Shown in pieces: positions 51,847 to 61,017 of a stretch of DNA of 64,000 nucleotides. This stretch comes from Mycobacterium sp. IS-1742. Lineage in GTDB: Bacteria; Actinomycetota; Actinomycetes; Mycobacteriales; Mycobacteriaceae. The stretch lies in contig NZ_LQIV01000041.1 of the NCBI RefSeq assembly GCF_001500125.1, forward strand, positions 1 through 64,000, written 5' to 3'. Every line of letters begins with the position of its first letter. The first letter of the stretch is position 1. The position numbers and the translations under genes were made by a program. A model generated the notes under the pieces. The model did no database searches. It was not told where the DNA came from and saw only the letters and a list, made by a program, of their open reading frames with translations.

Positions 51847-53325
51847 CTACTCGGGGGTGTAGCCGAACGGCAGCAGCGTGCTCTTGGCCTGGCAGTACTG
51901 TTCGATGCCTTCCGGGCCGTTCTCGCGGCCGATGCCGGAGTTCTTGTAGCCGCCGAACGGCGCACCCGGGTCGAAGGCGTACATGTTGACCGCATAGGTG
52001 CCGGTGCGGATCTTGCTCGCCACCTCGAGGGCCTTCTTGTTGTCCGTGGTCCAGACGCTGCCCGCGAGCCCGTACACCGAATCGTTGGCGATGCGGATCG
52101 CGTCGTCCTCGGTGTCGTAGGGGATCACCGCCAGCACCGGCCCGAAGATCTCCTCCTGGGCGATGGTCATCGAGTTGTCGACGTCGGCGAACACCGTCGG
52201 CTGCACGAACCACCCGCCCTCCAGCCCGTCGGGACGTCCTCCGCCGGTGACCACCCGGGCGCCCTCCTCCTTGCCCTTGGCGATGTAGCTCTCCACGCGT
52301 TCCCGCTGCTTCTCGCTGATCAGCGGTCCGATGGCGGCGTTCGGGTCGTCGGGCAGGCCGACGGGCATCGCGGCCACGAAGTTGGCGAGCTTCTCGACCA
52401 GCTCGTCGTAGCGCGACCGCGGCGCGAGGATGCGGGTCTGCGCGACGCAGGCCTGACCGGAGTTCATCACCCCGGAGAACGCGAGCATCGGCAGCGTCGA
52501 GTCCAGGTCGGCGTCCTCGAGCACGATCGCCGCCGACTTGCCGCCCAGTTCCAGCGTGCACGGCTTGAGCTTCTCGGCGGCCAGCTTGCCGATCTCCTTG
52601 CCGACCGCGGAACTGCCGGTGAACGTGTACTTGTCGATCTCGGGGTTCGCGGTCAGCGCACGCCCGGTCTCCGGGCCGCCGGGCACGATCGAGAGCACGC
52701 CCTCGGGCAGTCCGGCCTCGAGGAACATCTGCGCCATCGCGAACACCGACAGCGGCGTCTCGGCGGCGGGCTTGAGCACGATCGTGCACCCGGCCAGCAG
52801 CGCCGGGCCCAGCTTGTTGGCGGCGAGGAAGAACGGCACGTTCCAGGCGGTGATCGCGCCCACCACGCCGATCGGCTCCCGGGTGACCAGCGTCTGGCCG
52901 TAGATGCCGTCGCGGATCTCGCTCCACTGGAACTTGTCGGCAGCGCCGGCGTAGTAGGTGAACGCCGACATCGCCGCGCCGTACTGCATGATGTCGACGA
53001 TCGTCTGGGGCTGACCCGTCTCGGCGGCGAGCAGGTACTTGAGTTCGGCGCCGCGCTCCTCCATGAGCTTCACCGCGGCGCCGAGCACCGCGGCGCGCTC
53101 CTCGGGCGACATCCTCGGCCACGGCCCCTCGTCGAAGGCCTTGCGCGCGGCGGCGCATGCGGCGTCGACGTCGGCCTCGGCCGCCATCGGGACCTGGCCG
53201 ACCTTCTCACCCGTCGCGGGGGAGAAGACGTCGATCACCTCGTCGGTCGACGGTTGCACCCACTGGCCGCCGATGAAGAGCTTGTCCCACGTCGTCTTGT
53301 GAGCTGTCTGCACGGTCTGTGTCAT
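51847..53325 (-). CDS. NAD(P)-dependent aldehyde dehydrogenase (Rv0223c type)
   Basis: Oxidises an aldehyde to the acid. About 492 residues from ATG 53325; GTG 53334 adds three. AWNVPFFLAANKLGPAL (cofactor), FTGSSAVGKEIGKLA (Rossmann turn), LELGGKSAAIVLEDADL (general-base Glu) and NSGQACVAQTR (catalytic Cys) are all intact, and the C-terminus has the FGGYKNSGIGRENG motif. It is a standard non-acylating member, unlike the microcompartment enzyme. It is in the place of Rv0223c, next to the methyltransferase. A strong terminator follows. Confidence 0.93.
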   Translation of the reverse strand: MTQTVQTAHKTTWDKLFIGGQWVQPSTDEVIDVFSPATGEKVGQVPMAAEADVDAACAAARKAFDEGPWPRMSPEERAAVLGAAVKLMEERGAELKYLLAAETGQPQTIVDIMQYGAAMSAFTYYAGAADKFQWSEIRDGIYGQTLVTREPIGVVGAITAWNVPFFLAANKLGPALLAGCTIVLKPAAETPLSVFAMAQMFLEAGLPEGVLSIVPGGPETGRALTANPEIDKYTFTGSSAVGKEIGKLAAEKLKPCTLELGGKSAAIVLEDADLDSTLPMLAFSGVMNSGQACVAQTRILAPRSRYDELVEKLANFVAAMPVGLPDDPNAAIGPLISEKQRERVESYIAKGKEEGARVVTGGGRPDGLEGGWFVQPTVFADVDNSMTIAQEEIFGPVLAVIPYDTEDDAIRIANDSVYGLAGSVWTTDNKKALEVASKIRTGTYAVNMYAFDPGAPFGGYKNSGIGRENGPEGIEQYCQAKSTLLPFGYTPE

Positions 53326-53371
53326 GGACGTCACACTACCGACTGGACGCCAAAACGAGAACCTGTTGCAG

Positions 53372-54163
53372 TCAGGGCCGCAGGACCAGCACCTGATTAC
53401 TCACCACGAACTCCCGCAGACCTGGCACGGCGTCGGTCCACCACGCCCATCGCGGGTGGTAGCGGGGGAATGCGGCGATCAGCGCGCCGGTGCTCGCCGC
53501 CCAGTCGAGGCCGTCGCGCGCCGTGACCGCGAACAGTGACGAACCGTAGTCGTTCTTCGGCCGGTGTCCGTGCCTGCGGGCGTACCGATCGGCGGCCCTG
53601 GCCCCGCCCAGATAGTGCGTCAGCCCCATCTCGTGCCCGCCGAAGGGGCCCAGCCAGACGGTGTAGGACAGCACCGCGAGGCCGCCGGGCCGGGTGACGC
53701 GCAGCATCTCGTTGCCCAGCCGCCAGGGGTGGCGGACGTGTTCGGCGACGTTCGAGGACAGGCACACATCGACGCTGCCATCGACGAATGGCAGCGACAG
53801 ACCGGAGGCGCGCACGTACCGGCCGGAGTGCGCGGTGGCCGCGGGACCCATGCCGGATGTCGCCGCCCGAGCGGCTCCGGCGTGCGCCTCCCGCGGGTCC
53901 GGTTCGACGCCCACGTACTCCATCCCGCGACGGGCGAAGGCGGCGGCGAAGAACCCGGGTCCGCCGCCGACGTCGAGCACCGTGCGGCCACCGGGCGTCG
54001 TCCCCGTCGCGCCCTGCCAGAGGTCGGCCACCATCGCGGCGGTGTCGTCGGCGAGCGCCCCGTAGAAGCGGGCCGGGTCGGACTGCTCGAAGCGGAAGTC
54101 GCCGAGCAACCGGACCGACCGCGACAGCGTCGCGCGTCGGGCGAACAGCTCGGTAGCGGACAC
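53372..54163 (-). CDS. SAM-dependent methyltransferase, MtrP-like (Rv0224c type)
   Basis: A 263-residue class I methyltransferase from GTG 54163. VLDVGGGPGFFAAAFARRG at about residues 62-80 is the SAM loop, with VGVEPDPRE and SSNVAEHVRHPWRLGNEML following. The Rv0224c-type protein is called MtrP in corynebacteria, where it is needed for good transport of trehalose mycolates; I recall this from the literature. The gene is divergent from the GT4 gene at 54200 and belongs to the conserved envelope cluster with the TmaT-like gene at 58394. Confidence 0.85.
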   Translation of the reverse strand: MSATELFARRATLSRSVRLLGDFRFEQSDPARFYGALADDTAAMVADLWQGATGTTPGGRTVLDVGGGPGFFAAAFARRGMEYVGVEPDPREAHAGAARAATSGMGPAATAHSGRYVRASGLSLPFVDGSVDVCLSSNVAEHVRHPWRLGNEMLRVTRPGGLAVLSYTVWLGPFGGHEMGLTHYLGGARAADRYARRHGHRPKNDYGSSLFAVTARDGLDWAASTGALIAAFPRYHPRWAWWTDAVPGLREFVVSNQVLVLRP

Positions 54164-54199
54164 GCGACCGACCCTACGCAGCGGATAGGCTGGCCGACG

Positions 54200-55372
54200 A
54201 TGTCTGCCCGGCTGTCCGCGCCCGCCCTCCGTTCCGTCCTGCTCCTGTGCTGGCGGGACACCGGTCACCCCCAGGGGGGCGGAAGCGAGATGTACCTGCA
54301 GCGCATCGGCGAGCAGCTGGCCGCCTCGGGTGTGCGGGTCACGCTGCGCACCGCCCGCTACGCCGGGGCCGCGCGCCGCGAGGTGGTCGACGGTGTGCAC
54401 GTCAGTCGTGGCGGCGGCAGGTATTCGGTCTACCCGTGGGCGCTGCTGGTGATGGCATTGGCCCGGGTCGGGCTCGGTCCGCTGCGCGGGGTGCGCCCCG
54501 ACGTCGTCGTCGACACCCAGAACGGGCTGCCGTTCCTGGCCCGGCTGGTCCACGGCCGGAGGGTGGCGGTGCTCGTGCACCACTGTCACCGCGAGCAGTG
54601 GCCGGTCGCCGGTCCGGTGCTGGGCCGGCTCGGCTGGTTCGTCGAGTCGGCGGTGTCGCCGCGCGTCCACCGGCGGGCGCAGTATGTGACGGTGTCGCTG
54701 CCGTCCGTGCGCGACCTGACCGACCTGGGCGTGGACGGCGCGCGGATCGCCGTGGTGCGCAACGGGCTCGACGAGGCGCCGGCGTCGACGCTCACCTCGC
54801 CCCGGTCGGCGACACCGCGGATCGCCGTGCTGTCGCGGCTGGTGCCGCACAAGCAGATCGAGGACGCGCTGGACGCGGTGGCCGCGCTGCGGCCGCACGT
54901 GCCCGATCTGCATCTCGACGTACTCGGCGGCGGGTGGTGGCAGCAGAAGCTGGTCGACCACGCCCGGCTGTCGGGGATCTCCGATGCGGTCACCTTCCAC
55001 GGGCATGTCGACGACGCCACCAAACACGAGGTGCTGCAACGCAGTTGGGTTCACGTCCTGCCGTCGCGCAAGGAGGGCTGGGGGCTTGCGGTGACCGAGG
55101 CGGGCCAGCACGCGGTGCCGACCGTCGGCTACCGCTCCTCGGGCGGGCTGACCGATTCGATCGTCGACGGTGTGACGGGTCTGCTGGTCGACGACCGGGA
55201 CGAACTCGTCGATGCCCTGGGGCAGTTGCTCGGCGACCGCGTGCTGCGCGAACAGCTGGGGGCGAAGGCCCAGGCTCGCAGTGTCGAGTTCTCGTGGCGG
55301 CAGAGCGCATCGGCGATGCGCGAGGTGTTCGACGCGATGCTCGAGGGGCGGCACGTCAGCGGCGTGGTGTAG
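54200..55372 (+). CDS. GT4-family glycosyltransferase (Rv0225 type)
   Basis: A 390-residue GT-B glycosyltransferase from ATG 54200. The N-terminal half has LLLCWRDTGHPQGGGSEMYLQRIGE (nucleotide-sugar-independent Gly loop) and the C-terminal half SRLVPHKQIEDALDAVAAL, VLPSRKEGWGLAVTEAGQHAVPTVGY with the EGxG-type donor site typical of GT4. There is no signal peptide, so it works in the cytoplasm, presumably on a lipid-linked glycan. It lies in the envelope cluster. Donor and acceptor are unknown. Confidence 0.88.
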   Translation: MSARLSAPALRSVLLLCWRDTGHPQGGGSEMYLQRIGEQLAASGVRVTLRTARYAGAARREVVDGVHVSRGGGRYSVYPWALLVMALARVGLGPLRGVRPDVVVDTQNGLPFLARLVHGRRVAVLVHHCHREQWPVAGPVLGRLGWFVESAVSPRVHRRAQYVTVSLPSVRDLTDLGVDGARIAVVRNGLDEAPASTLTSPRSATPRIAVLSRLVPHKQIEDALDAVAALRPHVPDLHLDVLGGGWWQQKLVDHARLSGISDAVTFHGHVDDATKHEVLQRSWVHVLPSRKEGWGLAVTEAGQHAVPTVGYRSSGGLTDSIVDGVTGLLVDDRDELVDALGQLLGDRVLREQLGAKAQARSVEFSWRQSASAMREVFDAMLEGRHVSGVV

Positions 55373-55428
55373 CGCTCCGCGGTTGGGTAACGCTACGGCG
55401 CACATCGGCCCCGAGATCCGCCGCTGCG

Positions 55429-57063
55429 TCACGCAAGTCGGCGCAGCGCACCGGCGAGCAGCGAGCCCACCAGCAGCGCCAGCCACGCGGCGTGCGCCGC
55501 GATCAGCAGCCCCCGGTCCGGTGAGCCCGGACGGTCCCCGCCGACCCGGTACACCGCCAGCTCGTCGTCGCGGTACGCGACTGGCAGATCCAGTGCGGCA
55601 CCACGTGATTCGACGACCACCCAGCCCACCCCGGCGTCGGCCAACTTCGCGACCGGCGCCCCCCGCGTGACGAGGTCCTGCACCGCCCGCGCGCGCACGC
55701 CCTCACCGGGCACCGTCGTCCCGCCGATCACCAGGTCACCGGTGCTCAACACGTCGGCGCGCACCCACCGCGGCAGCGGGTCGAGCACCGGCGCCTCGCC
55801 CGCCCACGAGAACTGACGCATACTGTCGGGCGGCAGCACCGCGACCGGTCGCGGATCGGCGTTGATCACCGCCGCCGCGGCCGCCCAGCCGGGCGGATAC
55901 TGCACCGCCCGCAGCTGTCCACCGACTCCGAACGCCAGGTCGGGCAGCACCGCGATCAACGCCGCACAGCACACCGCCCCCGACACCGCCGGAGAGACCT
56001 TCCGCAGGGCGAGCACCGCACCCGCACCGGCGACGGCGTAACCGGGCAACGCCAACGCCACCCACTTCTGTCCGTCCCGCAGCACGCCGAGCCCCGGCAG
56101 CGCCCGCACCGTGTGTTCGAGCACCGCGAGCCCCGGACCCGTGGCCATCAGCGCGGGAAGGACCACCGCCGCCGCGGCCAGGACCAGCAGGGGCAGAGCC
56201 TCACGCCGCCGCCACACCACCGACACCCCGGCCGCCACCACCGCGAGCAGCACGGCCGTCGCCACGACGGCGAAGATTGTTGTGCGCGAGCCCGGTACCG
56301 CATCGGCGTTCCAGATGCCGCCGAGCCCGGCCAGACTGCCCAGCGTCCCGAGACCCGGCTCGGCCCGCGCCGCGAACGCCGGCAGCCCGGCGGCGGGCGA
56401 CACGGCCAGTGACCCGGACACCGCCGCCGCCACCAGCCACGGCAGGGCACCGACCACCGCCGTCGCGAGCGCCGCGCCCAGCACGGCGACCCGGCGGCGG
56501 CCCTCACCCGGCGCGCACACCGAGACCACCGCCACCGCCGCCGCGAGCAGCAGCCCGGTCGGGGTCAACCCGGCCAGGGCGATCCAGAACGGCAGCGGCC
56601 ACCACGGACCGGACCCGTCGCGCAGCCGCAGCACCGCATGGGCGACCCACGGCAGGCAGCCGTATCCGACCAGCAGACTCCAGTGCCCCTGCAGCAGGCG
56701 TTCGGCGACGTAGGGATTCCACACCGCGACGGTGACCGCCACACACTGCCCGGCCACGCCCGCCTCGGGCACCACCGTCGACGCCAGCCGCGCCGCACCC
56801 CACCCGGCCAGCCAGAGACCGGCCACCAGCAGCGTCTTGACCACCACGCCGCCGTCGAGCACGTGCGACGCCAGGACCATGAAGAAGTCCTGCGGCAGCG
56901 CGCGGGGCGCCGCCTCGGAGAGCCCCAGCGCCGCATCGGACAGATGCGACCGCGGCGTCGACACCGCGTCACGCAGCAGCAGATACCCAGGCGCCAGCAG
57001 CGGCGCGGTCACGATCAGCGACAGCGCCAGCGCGTAGACCGGCGGGAGGTGGCGGGAGATCAG
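55429..57063 (-). CDS. Large polytopic membrane protein (Rv0226c type)
   Basis: About 544 residues with roughly 11-12 hydrophobic segments, ending in a soluble stretch (LADAGVGWVVVESRG) and one last membrane helix near residue 525. The N-terminal part (PPVYALALSLIVTAPLLAPGYLLL) follows a stretch with no ATG, GTG or TTG: the frame likely starts at CTG 57063 or ATC 57060, overlapping the DUF3068 stop. Its layout resembles polytopic glycosyltransferase-like envelope proteins, but no catalytic motif is clear. Coupling to the DUF3068 gene implies a shared role. Confidence 0.75.
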   Translation of the reverse strand: MISRHLPPVYALALSLIVTAPLLAPGYLLLRDAVSTPRSHLSDAALGLSEAAPRALPQDFFMVLASHVLDGGVVVKTLLVAGLWLAGWGAARLASTVVPEAGVAGQCVAVTVAVWNPYVAERLLQGHWSLLVGYGCLPWVAHAVLRLRDGSGPWWPLPFWIALAGLTPTGLLLAAAVAVVSVCAPGEGRRRVAVLGAALATAVVGALPWLVAAAVSGSLAVSPAAGLPAFAARAEPGLGTLGSLAGLGGIWNADAVPGSRTTIFAVVATAVLLAVVAAGVSVVWRRREALPLLVLAAAAVVLPALMATGPGLAVLEHTVRALPGLGVLRDGQKWVALALPGYAVAGAGAVLALRKVSPAVSGAVCCAALIAVLPDLAFGVGGQLRAVQYPPGWAAAAAVINADPRPVAVLPPDSMRQFSWAGEAPVLDPLPRWVRADVLSTGDLVIGGTTVPGEGVRARAVQDLVTRGAPVAKLADAGVGWVVVESRGAALDLPVAYRDDELAVYRVGGDRPGSPDRGLLIAAHAAWLALLVGSLLAGALRRLA

Positions 57064-58262
57064 ACCGGTCTGTCGGGCGGTAGATCGGTCGGCCGCTGGG
57101 CCGGCAGTTTCTCGGTCTTGGCCTCGGCGCCCGGCACCGGTTCCCCGGCGTCGTCGCGCTGGAAGAACCCGTGGTCGGCCTCGTCGAGCCCGGGATCGAT
57201 CAGCGCCGACTCCGCGCGCAGGCTGAACGATCCGAGCAGGGCGCCGCCCACGAGCAGCACCAGGCCGAGCGCCGTGAAGGTGATCGGCAGGATGCGGCCC
57301 CACAGCGCGACCCGGTCGCGTTCACTGCGGGCGCTGGCCACCTGGGACTCGACCGACTCCTCGTTCGTCGTGATCCGGTAGTCCGCGAACGTCACCTCGG
57401 GCCGCAGCGCGTCCCGCGCGTAGTAGTGGTAGCCGTGCTCCTCGGATTTGACGATGGTGCCCGACACCGGATCCACCCACAGCGTGCGCTCCGCCGCGTA
57501 GAACCGGCTCATCGTGATCGGCGCTTCCGGATCGCCCTCGACACCCCACAGCCCTGCGCGGGCGGTGACCTGGGCGTCGGCGTCGTCCTCGTACAGCGAG
57601 GCGTACTTCACCGGTTCGACCAGCTTGCCCTCGGCGTCGTACCCGACGTTCTGGGTGAACTTGAGAGTGGTGAGGCCGTTGACGTCCTCTTCGCCGTCGT
57701 AGTTGGCGTCGTAGGCCTTCTGCGCGATCGGGTCGAACAGCGGGTACGTCTTCTTCTCCGTGTCGAACGGGAACCGGTAGGTCAGCCCGTCGTGCGGCAG
57801 CGCGATGTTGGTCGGCGGCTGGTCGTCCTCGATGGCCCGCGGTTTCTGCACCGCGCCACCCGGATTGCTCTCGCTCGACACGGCCATCGCCGACGACCGG
57901 TCCATGGTCACGGTGTCGACCATCGCCAGCAGCAGACCGTTGTCCTGCTGTTTGTCGGTGCGCCGCATCGAGCTGCCGACCTGCAGGGTGACCACGTCCG
58001 CGTTGGACGGCGACTCCACGGTGATCTGCTGCTGGTACGACATCGGCACGTCGCGGTCCACGACGAAGCGTTCGCCCAGCAGCGACGCCGGATCGAAGGC
58101 GGTCCCGGTTCCGTCGCTGATCAACGTGGTGTCGATGTCGAGCGGAACCTTCGCGATCTTGCCCTTGGTATAGGTGGACAGCAACAGTGCGGCGATCAGC
58201 AGGGCAGCACCGAGCCCCATGAGTCCGCACGCCGCGATCCGCAGCGCCACTGCGCGGTTCAA
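57060..58262 (-). CDS. DUF3068 membrane protein, needed for lipomannan maturation in relatives
   Basis: A 400-residue protein with TTG start at 58262, supported by GAAGGAGG upstream. One membrane helix lies at residues 10-30 and another at about 325-345; between them is a large extracytoplasmic domain (DIDTTLISDGTGTAFDPASLLG, VPMSYQQQITVESP). The end is a cytoplasmic Pro/Asp-rich tail. Its order (methyltransferase, GT, membrane protein, this gene, acyltransferase) matches Rv0227c. The corynebacterial and M. smegmatis relatives are known for a role in lipomannan/lipoarabinomannan maturation. Confidence 0.88.
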   Translation of the reverse strand: MNRAVALRIAACGLMGLGAALLIAALLLSTYTKGKIAKVPLDIDTTLISDGTGTAFDPASLLGERFVVDRDVPMSYQQQITVESPSNADVVTLQVGSSMRRTDKQQDNGLLLAMVDTVTMDRSSAMAVSSESNPGGAVQKPRAIEDDQPPTNIALPHDGLTYRFPFDTEKKTYPLFDPIAQKAYDANYDGEEDVNGLTTLKFTQNVGYDAEGKLVEPVKYASLYEDDADAQVTARAGLWGVEGDPEAPITMSRFYAAERTLWVDPVSGTIVKSEEHGYHYYARDALRPEVTFADYRITTNEESVESQVASARSERDRVALWGRILPITFTALGLVLLVGGALLGSFSLRAESALIDPGLDEADHGFFQRDDAGEPVPGAEAKTEKLPAQRPTDLPPDRPV

Positions 58263-58393
58263 ACCGTGCCTCCTTCGGCTCGGGCCGGCAAAACCCGTTT
58301 GACCCTAACAGCAGACATTAAGGCGGGAACTTACTGGAGACGGCGAGACCTTCCCCGCCCAGACCCACCCGACGCGCTGGCACACTGGTCGCC

Positions 58394-59572
58394 GTGACGA
58401 GCAGCCAGGAGATCGGCGGGACGCGGTCGTTCCTGCCCGCCGTCGAGGGCATGCGCGCCTGCGCGGCCATCGGCGTCGTCGTCACCCACGTCGCATTCCA
58501 GACCGGGCACACCAGCGGGGCCGACGGCCGGTTCTTCGGACGGTTCGACCTGGCGGTGGCCGTGTTCTTCGCGCTGTCGGGCTTTCTGTTGTGGCGCGGC
58601 CACGCCGCGGCGGCCAGAGGTCTGCGCGCCGCCCCGCCGACCGCTCACTATCTGCGCTCGCGCATCGTCCGCATCATGCCGGGCTACCTGGTCGCGGTCG
58701 TGATCATCCTGGCCCTGTTCCCGGACACCGAACCGGACCTGACCGTGTGGCTGGCCAACCTGAGCCTCACCCAGATCTACGTTCCGCTCACCCTGACGGC
58801 GGGGCTGACACAGATGTGGAGCCTGTCGGTCGAGGTCAGCTTCTACCTGGCGCTGCCCCTGCTGGCGCTGCTGGTGCGCCGCGTACCCGTCCGGGCGCGC
58901 ATCCCCGTCCTCGCCGCGGCCGCGGTGGCCAGCCTGTTCTGGGTGTACATCCCGTCGGACCCCGACTCCGGCCACAACCTGTGGAACTGGCCGCCGGCCT
59001 TCTTCTCCTGGTTCGCCGCGGGCATGGTGTTGGCGGAACTGACCGTCACACCGGTCGGGTGGGCCCATCGGTTGGCGCGACGACGGGTCCTCATGGCGCT
59101 GATCGCGGTGCTCGCCTTCACGGTCGCCGCGTCGCCGCTGGCCGGCCGGGAGGGTCTGCAACCCGGCACCATCGGCCAGGTCATCCTCAAGACGGCGATG
59201 GGGGCGGTGGTGGCCGGGGCGCTGCTGGCGCCGCTGGTTCTCGACCGGCCGGACACCCCGCACCGGATCCTGGGCAGCCGGGTCATGGTGACGCTCGGCC
59301 GCTGGTCCTACGGGCTGTTCGTCTGGCATCTCGCCGCGCTGGCGATGGTCTTCCCCATGGTCGGGGAGTTCGCGTTCAACGGGCACATGCCGTTGGTCCT
59401 GACGCTGACCCTGGTGTTCGGCTTCGCGCTCGCCGCGGTGAGCTACGCGCTGGTGGAGAGCCCGGCCCGGGAGGCGTTGCGGCGCTGGGAGTTCCGGCGC
59501 GCCACCCCTCTGCGCCAGGCGCCGCCGCTGGACAGTGCGGTCAACGACGTGCCCGAGCCGATCTCGCGATGA
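58394..59572 (+). CDS. tmaT: Acyltransferase_3 family protein, TmaT-like (TMM acetylation)
   Basis: A 392-residue membrane acyltransferase with about 10 helices, from GTG 58394. The N-terminal TSSQEIGGTRSFLPAVEGMRA and VVVTHVAFQTGH (catalytic His region), FALSGFLLWRGH, and LWSVEVSFYLALPLLALL-type segments (here MWSLSVEVSFYLALPLL) are the acyltransferase_3 hallmarks. The Rv0228 relative, TmaT in corynebacteria, acetylates trehalose monomycolate before MmpL3-dependent export. MmpL3 itself is 50 kb to the left in this window. The stop is 32 bp into the convergent ligase gene. Confidence 0.85.
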   Translation: MTSSQEIGGTRSFLPAVEGMRACAAIGVVVTHVAFQTGHTSGADGRFFGRFDLAVAVFFALSGFLLWRGHAAAARGLRAAPPTAHYLRSRIVRIMPGYLVAVVIILALFPDTEPDLTVWLANLSLTQIYVPLTLTAGLTQMWSLSVEVSFYLALPLLALLVRRVPVRARIPVLAAAAVASLFWVYIPSDPDSGHNLWNWPPAFFSWFAAGMVLAELTVTPVGWAHRLARRRVLMALIAVLAFTVAASPLAGREGLQPGTIGQVILKTAMGAVVAGALLAPLVLDRPDTPHRILGSRVMVTLGRWSYGLFVWHLAALAMVFPMVGEFAFNGHMPLVLTLTLVFGFALAAVSYALVESPAREALRRWEFRRATPLRQAPPLDSAVNDVPEPISR

Positions 59573-61016
59573 CCTCGGCGCGCACGGCGGACCGGCGGGC
59601 CTTGCCCGCGTCGTCGCGCAGCGGGTGGTCGGTGAACTCGACGGTGCGCGGCACCTTGTAGCCCGCCAGGCGTTCGGCCACGAACGCCGTCACCGCCGCC
59701 TCGTCGAGCGACGATCCCGCGAGCGGCTGCACCAGCGCGTAGGGCACCTGTCCGAGGTCGTCGTCCGGGACGCCGACGACGAGGCACGACAGCACCTCGG
59801 GATGCGCCGAGAGGGCCGACTCGATCTCGGCCGGGTAGACGTTGCGGCCGCCGACGGTGAACATGTCGACGCGCCGGTCGTTCAGGTAGAGGAAGCCGTC
59901 CTCGTCGAAGTGGCCGAGATCGCCGAGCGAATCCCACCCGTCGCGGCTCTTGGCGGTGCTCCCGATGTAGCGGTAGGTGGGGGCGGCGCCCGGCGAGCGG
60001 CGCATGTAGATCTCGCCGACGACGCCGGGTGGGCAGCGGTTGCCGTCGTCGTCGAGCACGGTCATCTCCCCGGCCACCACGGTGCCGACCGACCCGCGGT
60101 GGGTCAGCCACTGCTCGCCGGAGATGAACGTCAGCGCCTGTAACTCGGTGCCGCCGTACAGTTCCCACAGCACCTGCGGGCCCAGGATGCCGATCCAGGC
60201 CTCCTTGACCGCGGGCGGGCACGGCGCCCCGACATGCCAGAACCGCCGGATCGACGACAGGTCGTAGGCGCCGGGATCGGCTCGATACACCGGCAGCAAC
60301 CGTTGCATGATCGTGGGCACCGTGGTCAGGAACGTCACCCGGTGCTCGGTGGCCAACCGGAGGAACTCGTGCGGATCGAACCGGGGCATCAGCACCACGT
60401 GGTGACCCATCAGCAACCCGATCGCGAACGTGGTGAACCCGGTGTTGTGGCTCAAGGGCACCGACACCAGGTTGACGTCCCCCTCCTCGGCGCCCAGCGG
60501 CAGACCGATCGCCGACGGCACCCGGCTGTCGTTGCCGGCCTCGATGAGCTTCGGCCTGCCGGTGCTCCCGCCCGACGCCATCGACTTCCACACCGGTGAG
60601 ACGGCCTCCGGCAGCGGCTCGGCCGACAGCGCCGGATCCGGCGCGAAATCGGCGGGCACGCTGGGGGATACGCCGTGGGGGTCGGTGCGCCCTACGAGCA
60701 GGGCGGGCGCCCGCAGCGCCAGCAGACCGGCCAGCTCGGCGTCCGGCAGCCGGGCGGACAGCGGCTGCGGCACCGCACCCAGCTTCCACGCCGCGAGCAC
60801 CGTCTGCACCCACTCGATCGAGTTGGGCAGCAGCACGGTCACGTAATCACCCTGTCGCACACCGAGTTCGGCGTAGGCGCGGGCCAGGCGGTTGGTCGTC
60901 GCGTCGAGTTCCCCGCGAGTGACGGTGCGGCCGGCGCAGGTGACCGCCGGCGCGTCGGGATCGCGCGAGGCCAGGTGCGAGAACTGGGTCCCGATCGTGG
61001 GTACGCCGTCGACCAC
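59541..61016 (-). CDS. AMP-forming acyl-CoA synthetase (FadD family)
   Basis: A 491-residue ANL ligase from GTG 61016. MASGGSTGRPKLIEAG (P-loop, about residue 145), LYGGTELQALTF (adenine site), LGDLGHFDEDGFLYLNDRRVDMF and a C-terminal catalytic Lys in DDAGKARRSAVR are visible. It is 1 bp downstream of the Php gene, so both are in one transcript. The substrate is not known; the final LRDDAGK replaces the more common LPRTxTGK, which is a small variation. Confidence 0.88.
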   Translation of the reverse strand: MVDGVPTIGTQFSHLASRDPDAPAVTCAGRTVTRGELDATTNRLARAYAELGVRQGDYVTVLLPNSIEWVQTVLAAWKLGAVPQPLSARLPDAELAGLLALRAPALLVGRTDPHGVSPSVPADFAPDPALSAEPLPEAVSPVWKSMASGGSTGRPKLIEAGNDSRVPSAIGLPLGAEEGDVNLVSVPLSHNTGFTTFAIGLLMGHHVVLMPRFDPHEFLRLATEHRVTFLTTVPTIMQRLLPVYRADPGAYDLSSIRRFWHVGAPCPPAVKEAWIGILGPQVLWELYGGTELQALTFISGEQWLTHRGSVGTVVAGEMTVLDDDGNRCPPGVVGEIYMRRSPGAAPTYRYIGSTAKSRDGWDSLGDLGHFDEDGFLYLNDRRVDMFTVGGRNVYPAEIESALSAHPEVLSCLVVGVPDDDLGQVPYALVQPLAGSSLDEAAVTAFVAERLAGYKVPRTVEFTDHPLRDDAGKARRSAVRAEVIARSARARR

Positions 61017-61017
61017 G

